Shown here: positions 8,049 through 16,818 of the stretch, one piece after another
Position numbering within the stretch: position 1 is the stretch's first letter
Layout of the letters: the number at the start of each line of letters is the position of its first letter
Source: JAHDFB01 sp965658745
Lineage (GTDB): Bacteria > Bacteroidota > Bacteroidia > Chitinophagales > Saprospiraceae
Reading direction: 5' to 3'
Assembly: GCA_965658745.1 (NCBI GenBank)
Contig: CBFHTK010000011.1
Coordinates: 52,046-116,045 of the forward strand
Length of the DNA: 64,000 nt
Notes under the pieces: model-generated
Told to the model about the DNA's origin: nothing
The model's input: only the letters and a program-made list of their open reading frames with translations
The model's database searches: none
Made by a program: the position numbers and the translations under genes

Positions 8049-9559
8049 GTCATTGTGAGTATTTGTTCAAGATATTTTCGCTCATTGGAAAGTCTTGGGA
8101 CTTTGTTTTGTCCTCCAACTTTACCTCTTTGTCGCATCCATTTTTGAAATGTACCGCTCGGCACAGCGTTTACTTTTATTTGAAGGAGCGCCATGTCTTT
8201 ATAACGCTTTGCTTCATAGTCAGAGTTCACACTTTGAAGATGAAGATCTAATCTTTTGGCAAAAACTTCTAAATCTGCAGGGTTTTGTAGAAACTCGATG
8301 GCCCATTCATGACCACCTTTACCTTCGTCACCTTCTATAAAGACGGGAGCGACCATATAGTCTGCAACTGTTGCTCCACTCTCCTGACAAGCTAACATCA
8401 GCGCTTTATCAGTATTAGAGACCATAATTTCTTCTCCAAAAACGTTAATAAAATGTTTTGTTCTGCCTGTAATCCGGATCTTATATGGATTGGTAGAAGT
8501 AAACATAATGGTATCTCCAGGTTGATATCGCCATAAACCACTTGTAGTTGTTACGACGAGTGCATAGTTTACGCCTGTTTTTACATCTGACAATGAAATG
8601 GCCTTTGGATTTTCATCGTTGAAGTTGCTCATTGGTATAAACTCATAATAATTGCCATTATCCAATAGCAAAAGCATATCATTCACTCCCAAGTCATCTT
8701 GAATCGCAAAGTATCCCTCTGATGCATTGTATACTTCTATGTAGTTGAAATCATCCGTTGGAATAAATTTCTTGAACTGTTCACGATATGGCCCAAAAGC
8801 AACTCCACCATGCACATAGGTCTGAACATTTGGCCAAACCTCCAAAATGTTTGATTTACCCGTATATTCCAGAATTTTTCGAAAAAGCACGATAGTCCAT
8901 GTAGGTACTCCTCCGAACATTGTGATATTTTCTTTCGAACAGATTTTAACCATTCGTTCTATCTTTTCATCCCAATTAGGCAGGAGTGCGGTTTCAAAAT
9001 CTGGAGTGTAAAATGGCCGGCCTATTGCTGGCATATTTTCAAGCATAATAGCTGAAATGTCTCCATACCTTGTCTCTGGATGAGCTGCAAATTGACTTAA
9101 TGCACCCCCCATCACTAGATTTTTTTCAGCGAATATTTGACTTTCAGGCTTATTGTGGTACAAAAGAGTAACGACATCCCAGCTTCCCTTGAAATGTCCA
9201 TTTTTGAGATTTGTCTGGGAAACGGGTATGAACTTACTTTTATCGGATGTAGTACCCGAAGATTTTGAGAACCAATTGATTTTCCCAGGCCACAACACAT
9301 CCGCCTCACCATGCATCATTCGATCGATATGAGGTTTAAGCTGATCGTAAGTAGCTAGAGGAATCATTTTTGCGTAATCACTTTGATCTTGAACGCGATC
9401 TATTCCGTGACTTCTTCCATAGCTGGTTTCTAGTCCTTGATCAATGAGTTCACGAAACAAGCGTTCTTGTACTTCAATAGGGTGAAGCATAAAGTATTCA
9501 ATCTGCTTATACCTTCTTTCGAGGTAGAGGCTTATGAATTTATTAAATACTCTGCGCAT
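8045..9559 (-). CDS. GH3-family acyl-adenylating protein
   Basis: A 504-residue cytoplasmic protein of the GH3 family, named for plant auxin-responsive acyl-acid amido synthetases. The N-terminal half shows FSKSSGTTSDKSKFIPVS, the ATP/AMP-binding P-loop-like motif of the ANL-type fold. GGVPTWTIVLFRKIL, EVYNASEGYFAIQDD and the later GLWRYQPGDTIMFT and RITGRTKHFINVFGEE match the conserved AMP-binding and hinge motifs. Bacteroidota carry such genes widely, and the bacterial substrate is not established. It should activate a carboxylic acid as an acyl-AMP; whether it then joins it to an amino acid is unknown. It heads an overlapping unit with the small acidic gene and recO. Confidence 0.85.
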   Translation of the reverse strand: MRRVFNKFISLYLERRYKQIEYFMLHPIEVQERLFRELIDQGLETSYGRSHGIDRVQDQSDYAKMIPLATYDQLKPHIDRMMHGEADVLWPGKINWFSKSSGTTSDKSKFIPVSQTNLKNGHFKGSWDVVTLLYHNKPESQIFAEKNLVMGGALSQFAAHPETRYGDISAIMLENMPAIGRPFYTPDFETALLPNWDEKIERMVKICSKENITMFGGVPTWTIVLFRKILEYTGKSNILEVWPNVQTYVHGGVAFGPYREQFKKFIPTDDFNYIEVYNASEGYFAIQDDLGVNDMLLLLDNGNYYEFIPMSNFNDENPKAISLSDVKTGVNYALVVTTTSGLWRYQPGDTIMFTSTNPYKIRITGRTKHFINVFGEEIMVSNTDKALMLACQESGATVADYMVAPVFIEGDEGKGGHEWAIEFLQNPADLEVFAKRLDLHLQSVNSDYEAKRYKDMALLQIKVNAVPSGTFQKWMRQRGKVGGQNKVPRLSNERKYLEQILTMT

Positions 9560-9885
9560 GTTACTGTATTGTCAAGTTTAAAGGTCTAAAATCTTTTGCT
9601 TGATTTAGCTTTCAGAAGAATGCTTGAATTAAGTTATCAAAAATAGCAATCCATACTTAAATTGTATTCATCCTAGTAAGGCAAATGTTTGATGATTCTC
9701 GATTAGTAAAGAAATTATTTAAATAATCGATTCTAAAGATTATCAAAAGATTTTGATCTTAATTGCATCAGTAGAATTACTTTGAAGAATCACTATGTCT
9801 TCTACTTGAATGAGATAGAAAGGTTTTATCTCATGCTACTTGCAACTTTTTGCTACTTTTGCAGCCAAATTTTAACTGTAAGAAC
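9560..9885. other. divergent intergenic region between GH3 and uppS genes
   Basis: About 325 bases separate divergently transcribed genes. I see only A+T-rich sequence, a short hairpin (GAGATA...TATCTC near 9808-9830) and the candidate uppS -7 element annotated separately. No ORF with coding character or RNA gene is evident. Confidence 0.5.
9854..9861 (+). promoter_or_regulatory. candidate -7 element upstream of uppS
   Basis: TACTTTTG fits the Bacteroidota -7 consensus TAnnTTTG and lies 24 bases before the chosen uppS ATG. No clear TTTG is found at the expected -33 spacing, so only the -7 part is supported. Confidence 0.45.
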
Positions 9886-10623
9886 ATGGATCTGAAGACA
9901 CAGATCAATCCTGATGTTATTCCTTCACACATTGCTATTATTATGGATGGTAATGGTAGGTGGGCAAAAAAGTACGGTAAACCCCGTGTTTTCGGTCACC
10001 GTAATGGGGTTAAGGCGGTGAGAGAAATAACTGAAGTAGCTGCTAATTTGGGAGTTTCTTATCTTACACTATATGCATTTTCCACAGAGAATTGGAATCG
10101 TCCAAGATTAGAAGTAAATGCATTAATGAGTCTTTTAGTTGAGACTTTAAAAGTTGAAATCAATACTCTAAATAAAAATAACATAAAATTAACTGCTATA
10201 GGAGATCTGTCTCAATTGCCTAGTAGAACATATGACACCCTCCTAGAGGGCGTAGAGAAGACAAAGAACAATGATAGAATGACTCTTAATCTTGCTCTTA
10301 ACTACAGCGGAAGATGGGAGATTATCCAAGCCACGAAGGCAATAGCTGAAAAGGTTAAAGCCGGAGTCCTGAGTCCCAGTGAAGTGTCTGATCAAGTGTT
10401 TTCAGAGCATTTAGCAACAGCAGGAATCCCAGATCCAGAGCTACTTATACGTACCTCTGGAGAATATAGAATTAGTAATTATTTACTTTGGCAGATTGCT
10501 TACAGCGAGCTTTATTTTGTTGACATTTATTGGCCAGACTTCCGAGAGGAAGACTTTTACAAGGCTATTATTGATTTTCAGCAACGGGAACGACGTTTTG
10601 GAAAGACTAGCGACCAATTATAA
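9886..10623 (+). CDS. uppS: isoprenyl transferase (undecaprenyl diphosphate synthase)
   Basis: A 245-residue cis-prenyltransferase that condenses isopentenyl diphosphate onto farnesyl diphosphate to make the C55 lipid carrier for peptidoglycan and other glycans. The catalytic HIAIIMDGNGRWAK motif places the essential Asp at residue 21. FSTENWNRP, the RTSGEYRISNYLLWQ signature and AYSELYFVDIYWPDF are all present. The ATG at 9886 is chosen because it puts DGNGRWA at the usual distance from the N-terminus; an in-frame upstream ATG at 9850 lies on the promoter-like element. bamA follows 67 bases later on the same strand, a common uppS-bamA order in this phylum. Confidence 0.96.
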   Translation: MDLKTQINPDVIPSHIAIIMDGNGRWAKKYGKPRVFGHRNGVKAVREITEVAANLGVSYLTLYAFSTENWNRPRLEVNALMSLLVETLKVEINTLNKNNIKLTAIGDLSQLPSRTYDTLLEGVEKTKNNDRMTLNLALNYSGRWEIIQATKAIAEKVKAGVLSPSEVSDQVFSEHLATAGIPDPELLIRTSGEYRISNYLLWQIAYSELYFVDIYWPDFREEDFYKAIIDFQQRERRFGKTSDQL

Positions 10624-10690
10624 ATCGATAAGCAACACAGTGCGAAATTTTGTCGTTAAGTCAAATGTGAATAAAGAATAGAAGAAAGGA

Positions 10691-13291
10691 ATGAATAGAA
10701 TTTTTAATATACTGCTTTGTTTTTACATCATCCTGGGTGTTTCTCATCAAGGGGCTTTCGCCCAAAAGGATAGTCTTGAAATAGTCGACTACGAAACTGT
10801 AAAAGATTATGAAATCGGTGGTATTAAGGTTACGGGTTTAAAGTACCGTGATTCTAAAGCTATAATCGCGGTTTCTGGCTTGAGAGTAGGAAAGAAAATC
10901 AAGATCCCAGGACAAGAAATACCTTCTGCTATTCGACAGTTATTGAGGCTTCAACTCTTTTCTGATATTGAGATTATTCTGGATAGAACAATCGGTGATG
11001 TGGCTTTCTTGGAGATTAGATTGGTCGAACGACCTACATTGACCAAATTTAGCTATCTAGGGGTTAAGAAGTCTAAGCATGATGATTTAAATGAAATCTT
11101 GGAAAATGTTGTGGTGAAAGGTGGTATTGTCACCGAAGATATGAAGCAATTGGCTCGGACAAAGTTGCTTGATTTTTATTATGGAAAAGGTTTTCAAGAC
11201 ACTGAAGTCCGTATAGTCGAAATGCCTGATACTTCAAAGTCCAATGCGGTTCAATTAAGATTTGAAGTGGATCGTAAGAAAAGAGTTAAGATTAAGGAAA
11301 TTGATTTTGTAGGAAATGACAATGTAAAAGATTGGCGATTACGTAGAAAATTGGCTGAAACTAAAACGCAGTTGAATATCCTCAAAAAGTCAAAGTTTAT
11401 TCAGGAAGATTTTGATGCCGATAAGAATGCTATCATCAACTACTATAATAATATTGGTTTTAGAGATGCAAAAATCGAGGGCGATTCTGTCTGGCGTGAT
11501 GAGAAAGGCAAGATTCATATCAAGGTTTTTGTTGATGAAGGTGATAAGTTCTATTTCCGGGATATCAGTTGGAAAGGAAATTCCATATATGATCAAGCGT
11601 ATCTAGAGCGAGTTCTTGGAATCGAGAAAGGAGATGTTTATAACAAAGACCTGCTGGAAAAACGCTTGACCTTTAGTCTTGACGGTCGTGACGTATCTTC
11701 TCTATATATGGATGATGGATATTTAATGTTCCGTGTTGATCCTGTTGAAAAGGCAATCGAAGGAGATAGTATTGATATTGAGATTAGAATTACCGAAGGA
11801 CCTCAAGTAACAATCGATAGAGTGATCATTAAGGGTAATGATCGTACAAATGAGAATGTAATCCGTCGTGAAATCAGAACAAGACCAGGGAAGAAATTCT
11901 CAAGATCGGACATTATTAGATCTCAAAGGCAGATAATTAATTTAGGATACTTTAATCCTGAATCACTTGATATTCAAACACCAGTGAATCCAACTCGTGG
12001 AACAGTTGATATTGAATACACCGTCGAGGAAAAACCTTCTGATCAGTTGGAGCTTTCTGCTGGTTATGGTGGATTTAATGGACTAATTGGTACTCTTGGA
12101 GTAACCTTCAATAACTTCTCACTTCAGAATATTAACAAAAGAGAGACTTGGAATCCTTTTCCTCAAGGGGATGGACAAAAGTTAAGTCTTCGTGCACAGT
12201 CAAACTCTAGGTTTTGGAGGTCATTTAATGCTTCTTTCACTGAGCCATGGCTAGGAGGGAAAAGACCAACTTCATTGACAGCTGGATTAGTAAACTCAGC
12301 TTTTGATTACTCTTCAATAGGTAATGGGTCACTTGACATCACAAGAGGATTTGTTGGATTAGGTACTCAGTTGAAGTGGCCAGATGATTTCTTTTCATTT
12401 TATGGAACGCTAAACTTAGAGCGAATCACCATGGAAGATTTTGCCAATCGTGGATTCTCGATTAGCACGGGCCAGTTCTATAATATCAGTACTAAACTAG
12501 CAATCACGAGAAGTTCTGTGAATGAGCCTATATTCCCTAGATCAGGAAGTAAAATGAGTTTATCAGTTCAATTTACTCCTTACTACTTCTCTAGAGATCT
12601 TGATGCCTTTGAGCTATCAGCTAATGAACGACAGAGCGCAATTGAAAACGAAAATAAGGTTCGGGGAGCTGGAGATCCTATGAGTGATGGAGAAGAGAAT
12701 TTATTTATTTCCAATATTGAGCAAGCAAATAAGTTTAGATTCCTCGAGTACCATAAATGGCGTTTTGATTCAGAGTGGTACTTCAATTTGGTCGACAAGT
12801 TAGTCTTAATGACTCAAGCCAAAGTTGGATTGATGGGTTATTACCGAGATGAGATAGGACTCGTTCCTTTTGAAAGAACTGAGATGGGAGGTAGTGGATT
12901 GAATAATCAGAATCAAGGTATCAACGGTAAAGATATTGTGTCATTGAGAGGATATGAAGTAGAAGAATTGGAAGTAAATCAAAGAAATATTGATGGAGCT
13001 TCAATCTGGAATAAATTCACGCTTGAATTGCGTTATCCAATTTCTACCAATCCAAATTCTACGATTTACCTCCACACCTTTGCGCAAGCAGCTAATGCTT
13101 GGGATCGCTTTAGCGATTTCAATCCATTTGATCTTCAACGAAGTGCTGGAGTTGGTTTGAGAGTATTCCTTCCAATGTTCGGTTTGATGGGATTTGATTA
13201 TGGAATTGGTTTCGATAAAGATTTAGAGACTGGAGCAGCATTCACAGATTACGGACAGTTCAATATTATTCTAGGATTTGAACCGGAATAA
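10691..13291 (+). CDS. bamA: outer membrane protein assembly factor BamA (Omp85)
   Basis: An 866-residue outer-membrane protein. A signal peptide (about 1-24, ending AFAQ) is followed by serial POTRA domains: beta-alpha-alpha-beta units with GNDNVKDWRLRRKL, GNSIYDQAYLERVL and GNDRTNENVIRREIR. The Omp85 barrel begins near residue 450 (LSAGYGGFNGLIGTLG). The barrel contains the conserved SLRGY motif, the Bacteroidota form of VRGF on the loop inserted into the barrel, and ends with the aromatic-rich strand YGQFNIILGFEPE. It folds and inserts beta-barrel proteins into the outer membrane. It follows uppS directly and is probably co-transcribed with it. Confidence 0.95.
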   Translation: MNRIFNILLCFYIILGVSHQGAFAQKDSLEIVDYETVKDYEIGGIKVTGLKYRDSKAIIAVSGLRVGKKIKIPGQEIPSAIRQLLRLQLFSDIEIILDRTIGDVAFLEIRLVERPTLTKFSYLGVKKSKHDDLNEILENVVVKGGIVTEDMKQLARTKLLDFYYGKGFQDTEVRIVEMPDTSKSNAVQLRFEVDRKKRVKIKEIDFVGNDNVKDWRLRRKLAETKTQLNILKKSKFIQEDFDADKNAIINYYNNIGFRDAKIEGDSVWRDEKGKIHIKVFVDEGDKFYFRDISWKGNSIYDQAYLERVLGIEKGDVYNKDLLEKRLTFSLDGRDVSSLYMDDGYLMFRVDPVEKAIEGDSIDIEIRITEGPQVTIDRVIIKGNDRTNENVIRREIRTRPGKKFSRSDIIRSQRQIINLGYFNPESLDIQTPVNPTRGTVDIEYTVEEKPSDQLELSAGYGGFNGLIGTLGVTFNNFSLQNINKRETWNPFPQGDGQKLSLRAQSNSRFWRSFNASFTEPWLGGKRPTSLTAGLVNSAFDYSSIGNGSLDITRGFVGLGTQLKWPDDFFSFYGTLNLERITMEDFANRGFSISTGQFYNISTKLAITRSSVNEPIFPRSGSKMSLSVQFTPYYFSRDLDAFELSANERQSAIENENKVRGAGDPMSDGEENLFISNIEQANKFRFLEYHKWRFDSEWYFNLVDKLVLMTQAKVGLMGYYRDEIGLVPFERTEMGGSGLNNQNQGINGKDIVSLRGYEVEELEVNQRNIDGASIWNKFTLELRYPISTNPNSTIYLHTFAQAANAWDRFSDFNPFDLQRSAGVGLRVFLPMFGLMGFDYGIGFDKDLETGAAFTDYGQFNIILGFEPE

Positions 13292-13634
13292 AAATCAATC
13301 GCTGAGGCTATCCTTGAGCGTTAATCTATCGTTAAAATATCTTGTTGGGATTCCAACAGACCTAATAAAAATAGTAAACTTGCAGTTCATGGCAATGTTA
13401 GGAGTGTAAACTAATACCATTGCTAAAGAAAATAAGATAGCTAGTCTATCAAATGGTACCTTAGAAAGGTATAAAAACAGAATATCACGAGTTGTTAAAA
13501 TACGAGTTGAGATAATTCTGTTTTTGTTTTTGGAGACGGTAGGAAAGGGTATACTTAACAACTAAATCACCAATATGTATCCCCTGCCTGACTATCCGAT
13601 TATTTATTATAAAACAAACTGATAATTTAACATT
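13292..13634. other. intergenic region before the Bat operon
   Basis: About 340 A+T-rich bases lie between bamA and the MoxR gene. A minus-strand reading frame (13295-13561) crosses it but has no recognisable domain, signal peptide or neighbour context, and I treat it as chance. No clear -33/-7 pair or terminator was identified; the Bat operon promoter must lie here or overlap the end of bamA. Confidence 0.5.
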
Positions 13635-14633
13635 ATGAAGGCATCATTGGACATAGAAGCACTAAGTCAGCAAATACAGATTGATAGTGCTTTTGTAGAT
13701 GATATTAGAGAGGAAACTTCACAGCTTGTTGTCGGACAAACCAACATGATCGACAAGCTCTTAATCGGCTTATTGGCCGACGGCCATATTTTACTTGAGG
13801 GCCTTCCTGGGCTTGCAAAGACACTAGCCGTTAATACTTTGTCAAAAGCCATTGATGCCAGTTTTCAGCGAATACAGTTCACACCTGACTTGCTGCCTTC
13901 TGATATTATCGGTACTATGATATTTAATCCAGCGACGAATCAATTCTCAGTTCAGAAAGGGCCCATCTTCGCCAATTTTATTCTCGCTGATGAAATAAAT
14001 AGAGCACCTGCCAAAGTTCAGAGTGCTTTGCTTGAATCTATGCAGGAAAAGCAAGTTACAATAGGAAAAGAGACATTTCAATTGGAGAAGCCTTTCCTAG
14101 TTCTCGCAACGCAGAATCCGATCGATCAAGAAGGAACATATCCGCTTCCCGAAGCACAAGCCGATCGCTTCATGCTTAAAATTAAAATAGATTATCCAAG
14201 TTTAGAGGATGAGCGATTAGTTATGCAAAGAAGTTTAGACAATAGCTTTTCACGAAAAGTACAAGCTGTTGTGACAAAAGACGTGGTCTCCAAAGCGAAA
14301 GAATCTGTACAGAAGATCTACATGGATGAAAAGATTGAAAACTATATTTTGGATATTGTTTTTGCGACTAGATATCCAGAAAAGTATGGTCTCGATTCTA
14401 TAAAGCCATTAATCGAATTTGGAGGGTCACCAAGAGCGACCATCAATCTGGCCAAAGCTTCCAAAGCCCTTGCCTTCCTAAATAGACGAGCTTTTGTAAT
14501 ACCCGAAGATATCCGTTCTATTTCTAAAGAAATTTTGCGTCATAGAATTGGTATATCTTACGAAGCAGAGGCAGAGAATATTACTCAGGAGGATATTATC
14601 GATCAAATCTTGAATGCAGTCCAAGTTCCATAA
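13635..14633 (+). CDS. MoxR-family AAA+ ATPase
   Basis: A 332-residue AAA+ ATPase of the MoxR group. Walker A is GLPGLAKT at residues 56-63. Walker B is in FILADEINRAPAK, and the sensor-1 region reads LATQNPIDQEGTYPLPEAQ, the MoxR hallmark. Such ATPases act with DUF58 and VWA-domain proteins as chaperone-like systems, and this is the first gene of a run containing exactly those partners. The stop overlaps the next start (TAATG), the first of many overlaps that tie the operon together. There is no signal peptide, so it acts in the cytoplasm, probably on the cytosolic face of the Bat membrane complex. Confidence 0.93.
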   Translation: MKASLDIEALSQQIQIDSAFVDDIREETSQLVVGQTNMIDKLLIGLLADGHILLEGLPGLAKTLAVNTLSKAIDASFQRIQFTPDLLPSDIIGTMIFNPATNQFSVQKGPIFANFILADEINRAPAKVQSALLESMQEKQVTIGKETFQLEKPFLVLATQNPIDQEGTYPLPEAQADRFMLKIKIDYPSLEDERLVMQRSLDNSFSRKVQAVVTKDVVSKAKESVQKIYMDEKIENYILDIVFATRYPEKYGLDSIKPLIEFGGSPRATINLAKASKALAFLNRRAFVIPEDIRSISKEILRHRIGISYEAEAENITQEDIIDQILNAVQVP

Positions 14634-15946
14634 TGCGAATTCTACACTACATATTAAGCTTGTTACTTTTTATCCCCTCAATCGTTTTTGCGCAAGCGGA
14701 GTATCTTGAGGTACGCGATATGTTCTCTAAGCCAAACGCTTTTATTCCAGTACAAGTATGGAAAGGATTGATGTTTGAAAGTCAACCCGTTGAATTTTTT
14801 ATTGGAGAGCGAGATGGAGAGGTAAATGGCTATTACAGGTTAATTAGTTCAGGAGAGAAATTCTTTCTTGAAGGTGAAGTCGTGAATGATGACTATGTTC
14901 TCTCGGAACATAATAACGAAAATGAGATTGTAGGATCTTTTATTTTAAGTGATTTTCGAGAAGCAGAAGCAGATGCATCTAGGATAGCTAGTTGGTACAA
15001 TCTGGATCATTCTGATGTTCTGCCATTTAAACTAAAACTAGGTTCATATTCAGATTACCCTCCGTCGGTTTGTAAGCCTTTTGTAAAGAAATTTTCAGGC
15101 TTTAATCGAATTGGGAAAGACTCCAAGCACGAAAACTATCTTATTGAAATTCTTAACGAGCAACAGATACTTGTTCACTATGGAAATCAAACTGAAACGT
15201 GGAAGCAGCGTGTAGATGCAAAAGATGTTAAACCGTTGCGGTTTGAAATACAAATTGGGAAAAAACAGTTTGTTTTTGAAGAGATTGGAAGGAAGCTTAA
15301 ACGTTCATTGGGAGATGGGATGTCATACTTTGCATTGGAAAATGAAGTGACCTTTCGGAAGATTGCTTACGCAGATGATCATTTTATTTATGACGTAGAC
15401 TTTCCAGTTCTCAACGATCAGAACTTCAATACTTGGATAGAAGAAATTGTCGAAGCGAGAAAGCAGAGTACTCGAAAGATAGTCAACGAAGCTGTCAAAC
15501 TTCAGGAATTGTCGCCAGCCGAGATGCATTTCAAGTATAAATGGCTGGGTTGGACTGAAATAGATTTACTTACCGATGAAATAGTAAGTGGACGTATTGT
15601 TTTCAGTAATTCGTGGAGTAATGGGCAAGAGGTCATACCATTCACTTATAATCTGACAGACGGTGAGTCGATTGCAATCCTTGATGAATTTAAAAAAGGT
15701 TTCAATGCACAGGATTATTTAAATAATATGGTCCAACAAGAGATTGACTCATGGAAGGGAATCGGCAAAGAAATGAATCCTACGCTAAATGTGGATGACT
15801 TTGTTAACCTTACAGTTTCAGACTATCATTTGATTGTTAGCAATGATTTTGATAGAATTTATGGTTATGAACAAATCGAAATTCCACTAACAGAGTTTAG
15901 AGGATCTTTTAAAAGATCTAGCATACTAAAAAACCTGAGGAGATAG
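14633..15946 (+). CDS. exported protein of unknown function in the Bat operon
   Basis: A 437-residue protein with a clear signal peptide (MRILHYILSLLLFIPSIVFA, then QAEYL). No family is recognised. The sequence is beta-rich with repeated aromatic and charged strands and no later membrane helix, suggesting a periplasmic protein. The start codon overlaps the MoxR stop by one base, and the DUF58 gene follows 2 bases later, so it is firmly inside the operon. An exported protein between MoxR and DUF58 is not part of the minimal bat gene set, which makes it a candidate accessory factor of the Bat complex; that is inferred from position only. Confidence 0.7.
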   Translation: MRILHYILSLLLFIPSIVFAQAEYLEVRDMFSKPNAFIPVQVWKGLMFESQPVEFFIGERDGEVNGYYRLISSGEKFFLEGEVVNDDYVLSEHNNENEIVGSFILSDFREAEADASRIASWYNLDHSDVLPFKLKLGSYSDYPPSVCKPFVKKFSGFNRIGKDSKHENYLIEILNEQQILVHYGNQTETWKQRVDAKDVKPLRFEIQIGKKQFVFEEIGRKLKRSLGDGMSYFALENEVTFRKIAYADDHFIYDVDFPVLNDQNFNTWIEEIVEARKQSTRKIVNEAVKLQELSPAEMHFKYKWLGWTEIDLLTDEIVSGRIVFSNSWSNGQEVIPFTYNLTDGESIAILDEFKKGFNAQDYLNNMVQQEIDSWKGIGKEMNPTLNVDDFVNLTVSDYHLIVSNDFDRIYGYEQIEIPLTEFRGSFKRSSILKNLRR

Positions 15947-15948
15947 AT

Positions 15949-16818
15949 ATGGAAGCTAGTGAAATTATCAAGAAGGTTAAGAAGATTGAGATTAAGACTA
16001 GAGGTATCTCACAGCATCTGTTTTCTGGAGAATATCACAGTGCTTTCAAAGGAAGAGGTATGTCTTTCAGTGAAGTTAGAGAATACAGCTATGGTGACGA
16101 TATTCGTCACATTGATTGGAATGTGACAGCTAGAACAAACTTTCCACATATTAAGGTTTTTGAGGAGGAGCGAGAGCTTAATATTATGTTCTTGATTGAT
16201 TGTAGTAAATCTTCATTGTTTGGTACAAATGAGTATTTGAAGTCTGACTATATCACAGAACTGTGTGCTGTATTAGCTTTTTCAGCGGTTAACAACAATG
16301 ATAAAGTAGGTNNNNNNNNNNNNNNNNNNNNNNNNNNNNNNNNNNNNNNNNNNNNNNNNNNNNNNNNNNNNNNNNNNNNNNNNATCAGGGAATTGGTAGA
16401 TCAACAAAATGATAAGGAAGGAACAAATATTGAAGTTGCTTTAAAGTACCTGACGAATGTAACCAAGAAGAGAGCGACTGTTTTTCTTCTTTCTGACTTT
16501 ATTGATACTCAGTATGAAGATGCGCTTAAGATCATTTCAAGGAAGCACGATCTTATCGGTTTGCGTGTTTTTGACCCAGCAGAAAGGGAATTGCCGAATA
16601 TGGGGTTAATCCAAACCTTTGACCAAGAAACTGGAGCAAGACAACTAATTGACACTAGCTCGCCAAGCCATCGACTAGCATATAGACAACAATTTGATGA
16701 AAGAACCGCTAAACTGATTGATGTTTTTAGTCAGATTAAAGGCGATCTTATCCAACTTTCGACAGAAGAAGATTACATTAAAGCACTACTTGGATTTTTT
16801 AAAAAGCGCACATCATGA
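15949..16818 (+). CDS. DUF58 domain protein (MoxR-associated), with assembly gap
   Basis: A 289-codon frame with the DUF58 signature: GEYHSAFKGRGMSFSEVREY, then YGDDIRHIDWNVTAR and a VWA-like MFLIDCSKSS. A run of 72 N (24 codons) interrupts it after NNNDKVG, and the frame resumes with IRELVDQQ. In DUF58 relatives the missing stretch is the conserved FSD...IPPKKG segment, and its usual length from memory matches 24 residues, so the gene is probably intact. DUF58 proteins accompany MoxR ATPases and have a degenerate von Willebrand A fold. No membrane helix is visible. It overlaps the next gene by 4 bases. Confidence 0.88.
   Translation: MEASEIIKKVKKIEIKTRGISQHLFSGEYHSAFKGRGMSFSEVREYSYGDDIRHIDWNVTARTNFPHIKVFEEERELNIMFLIDCSKSSLFGTNEYLKSDYITELCAVLAFSAVNNNDKVGXXXXXXXXXXXXXXXXXXXXXXXXIRELVDQQNDKEGTNIEVALKYLTNVTKKRATVFLLSDFIDTQYEDALKIISRKHDLIGLRVFDPAERELPNMGLIQTFDQETGARQLIDTSSPSHRLAYRQQFDERTAKLIDVFSQIKGDLIQLSTEEDYIKALLGFFKKRTS
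16312..16383. other. assembly gap (72 N) inside the DUF58 gene
   Basis: Seventy-two ambiguous bases keep the surrounding reading frame. The implied 24 residues fit the expected spacing of the family, so the gap size is probably right and nothing else is hidden here. Confidence 0.95.

Noticed and set aside
8045..9559. Recent transfer of a plant gene
   Set aside because: GH3-family genes are common in Bacteroidota, and the gene has base composition like its neighbours.
10496..10681. Short frame overlapping the end of uppS
   Set aside because: It overlaps uppS in another frame and shows no conserved features.
13295..13561. 88-codon minus-strand frame after bamA
   Set aside because: No recognisable domain, signal peptide or partner, and A+T-rich base use like non-coding sequence.
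16312..16383. Block of N as a sign of an inserted or lost element
   Set aside because: The size keeps frame and matches the expected missing part of the DUF58 domain.
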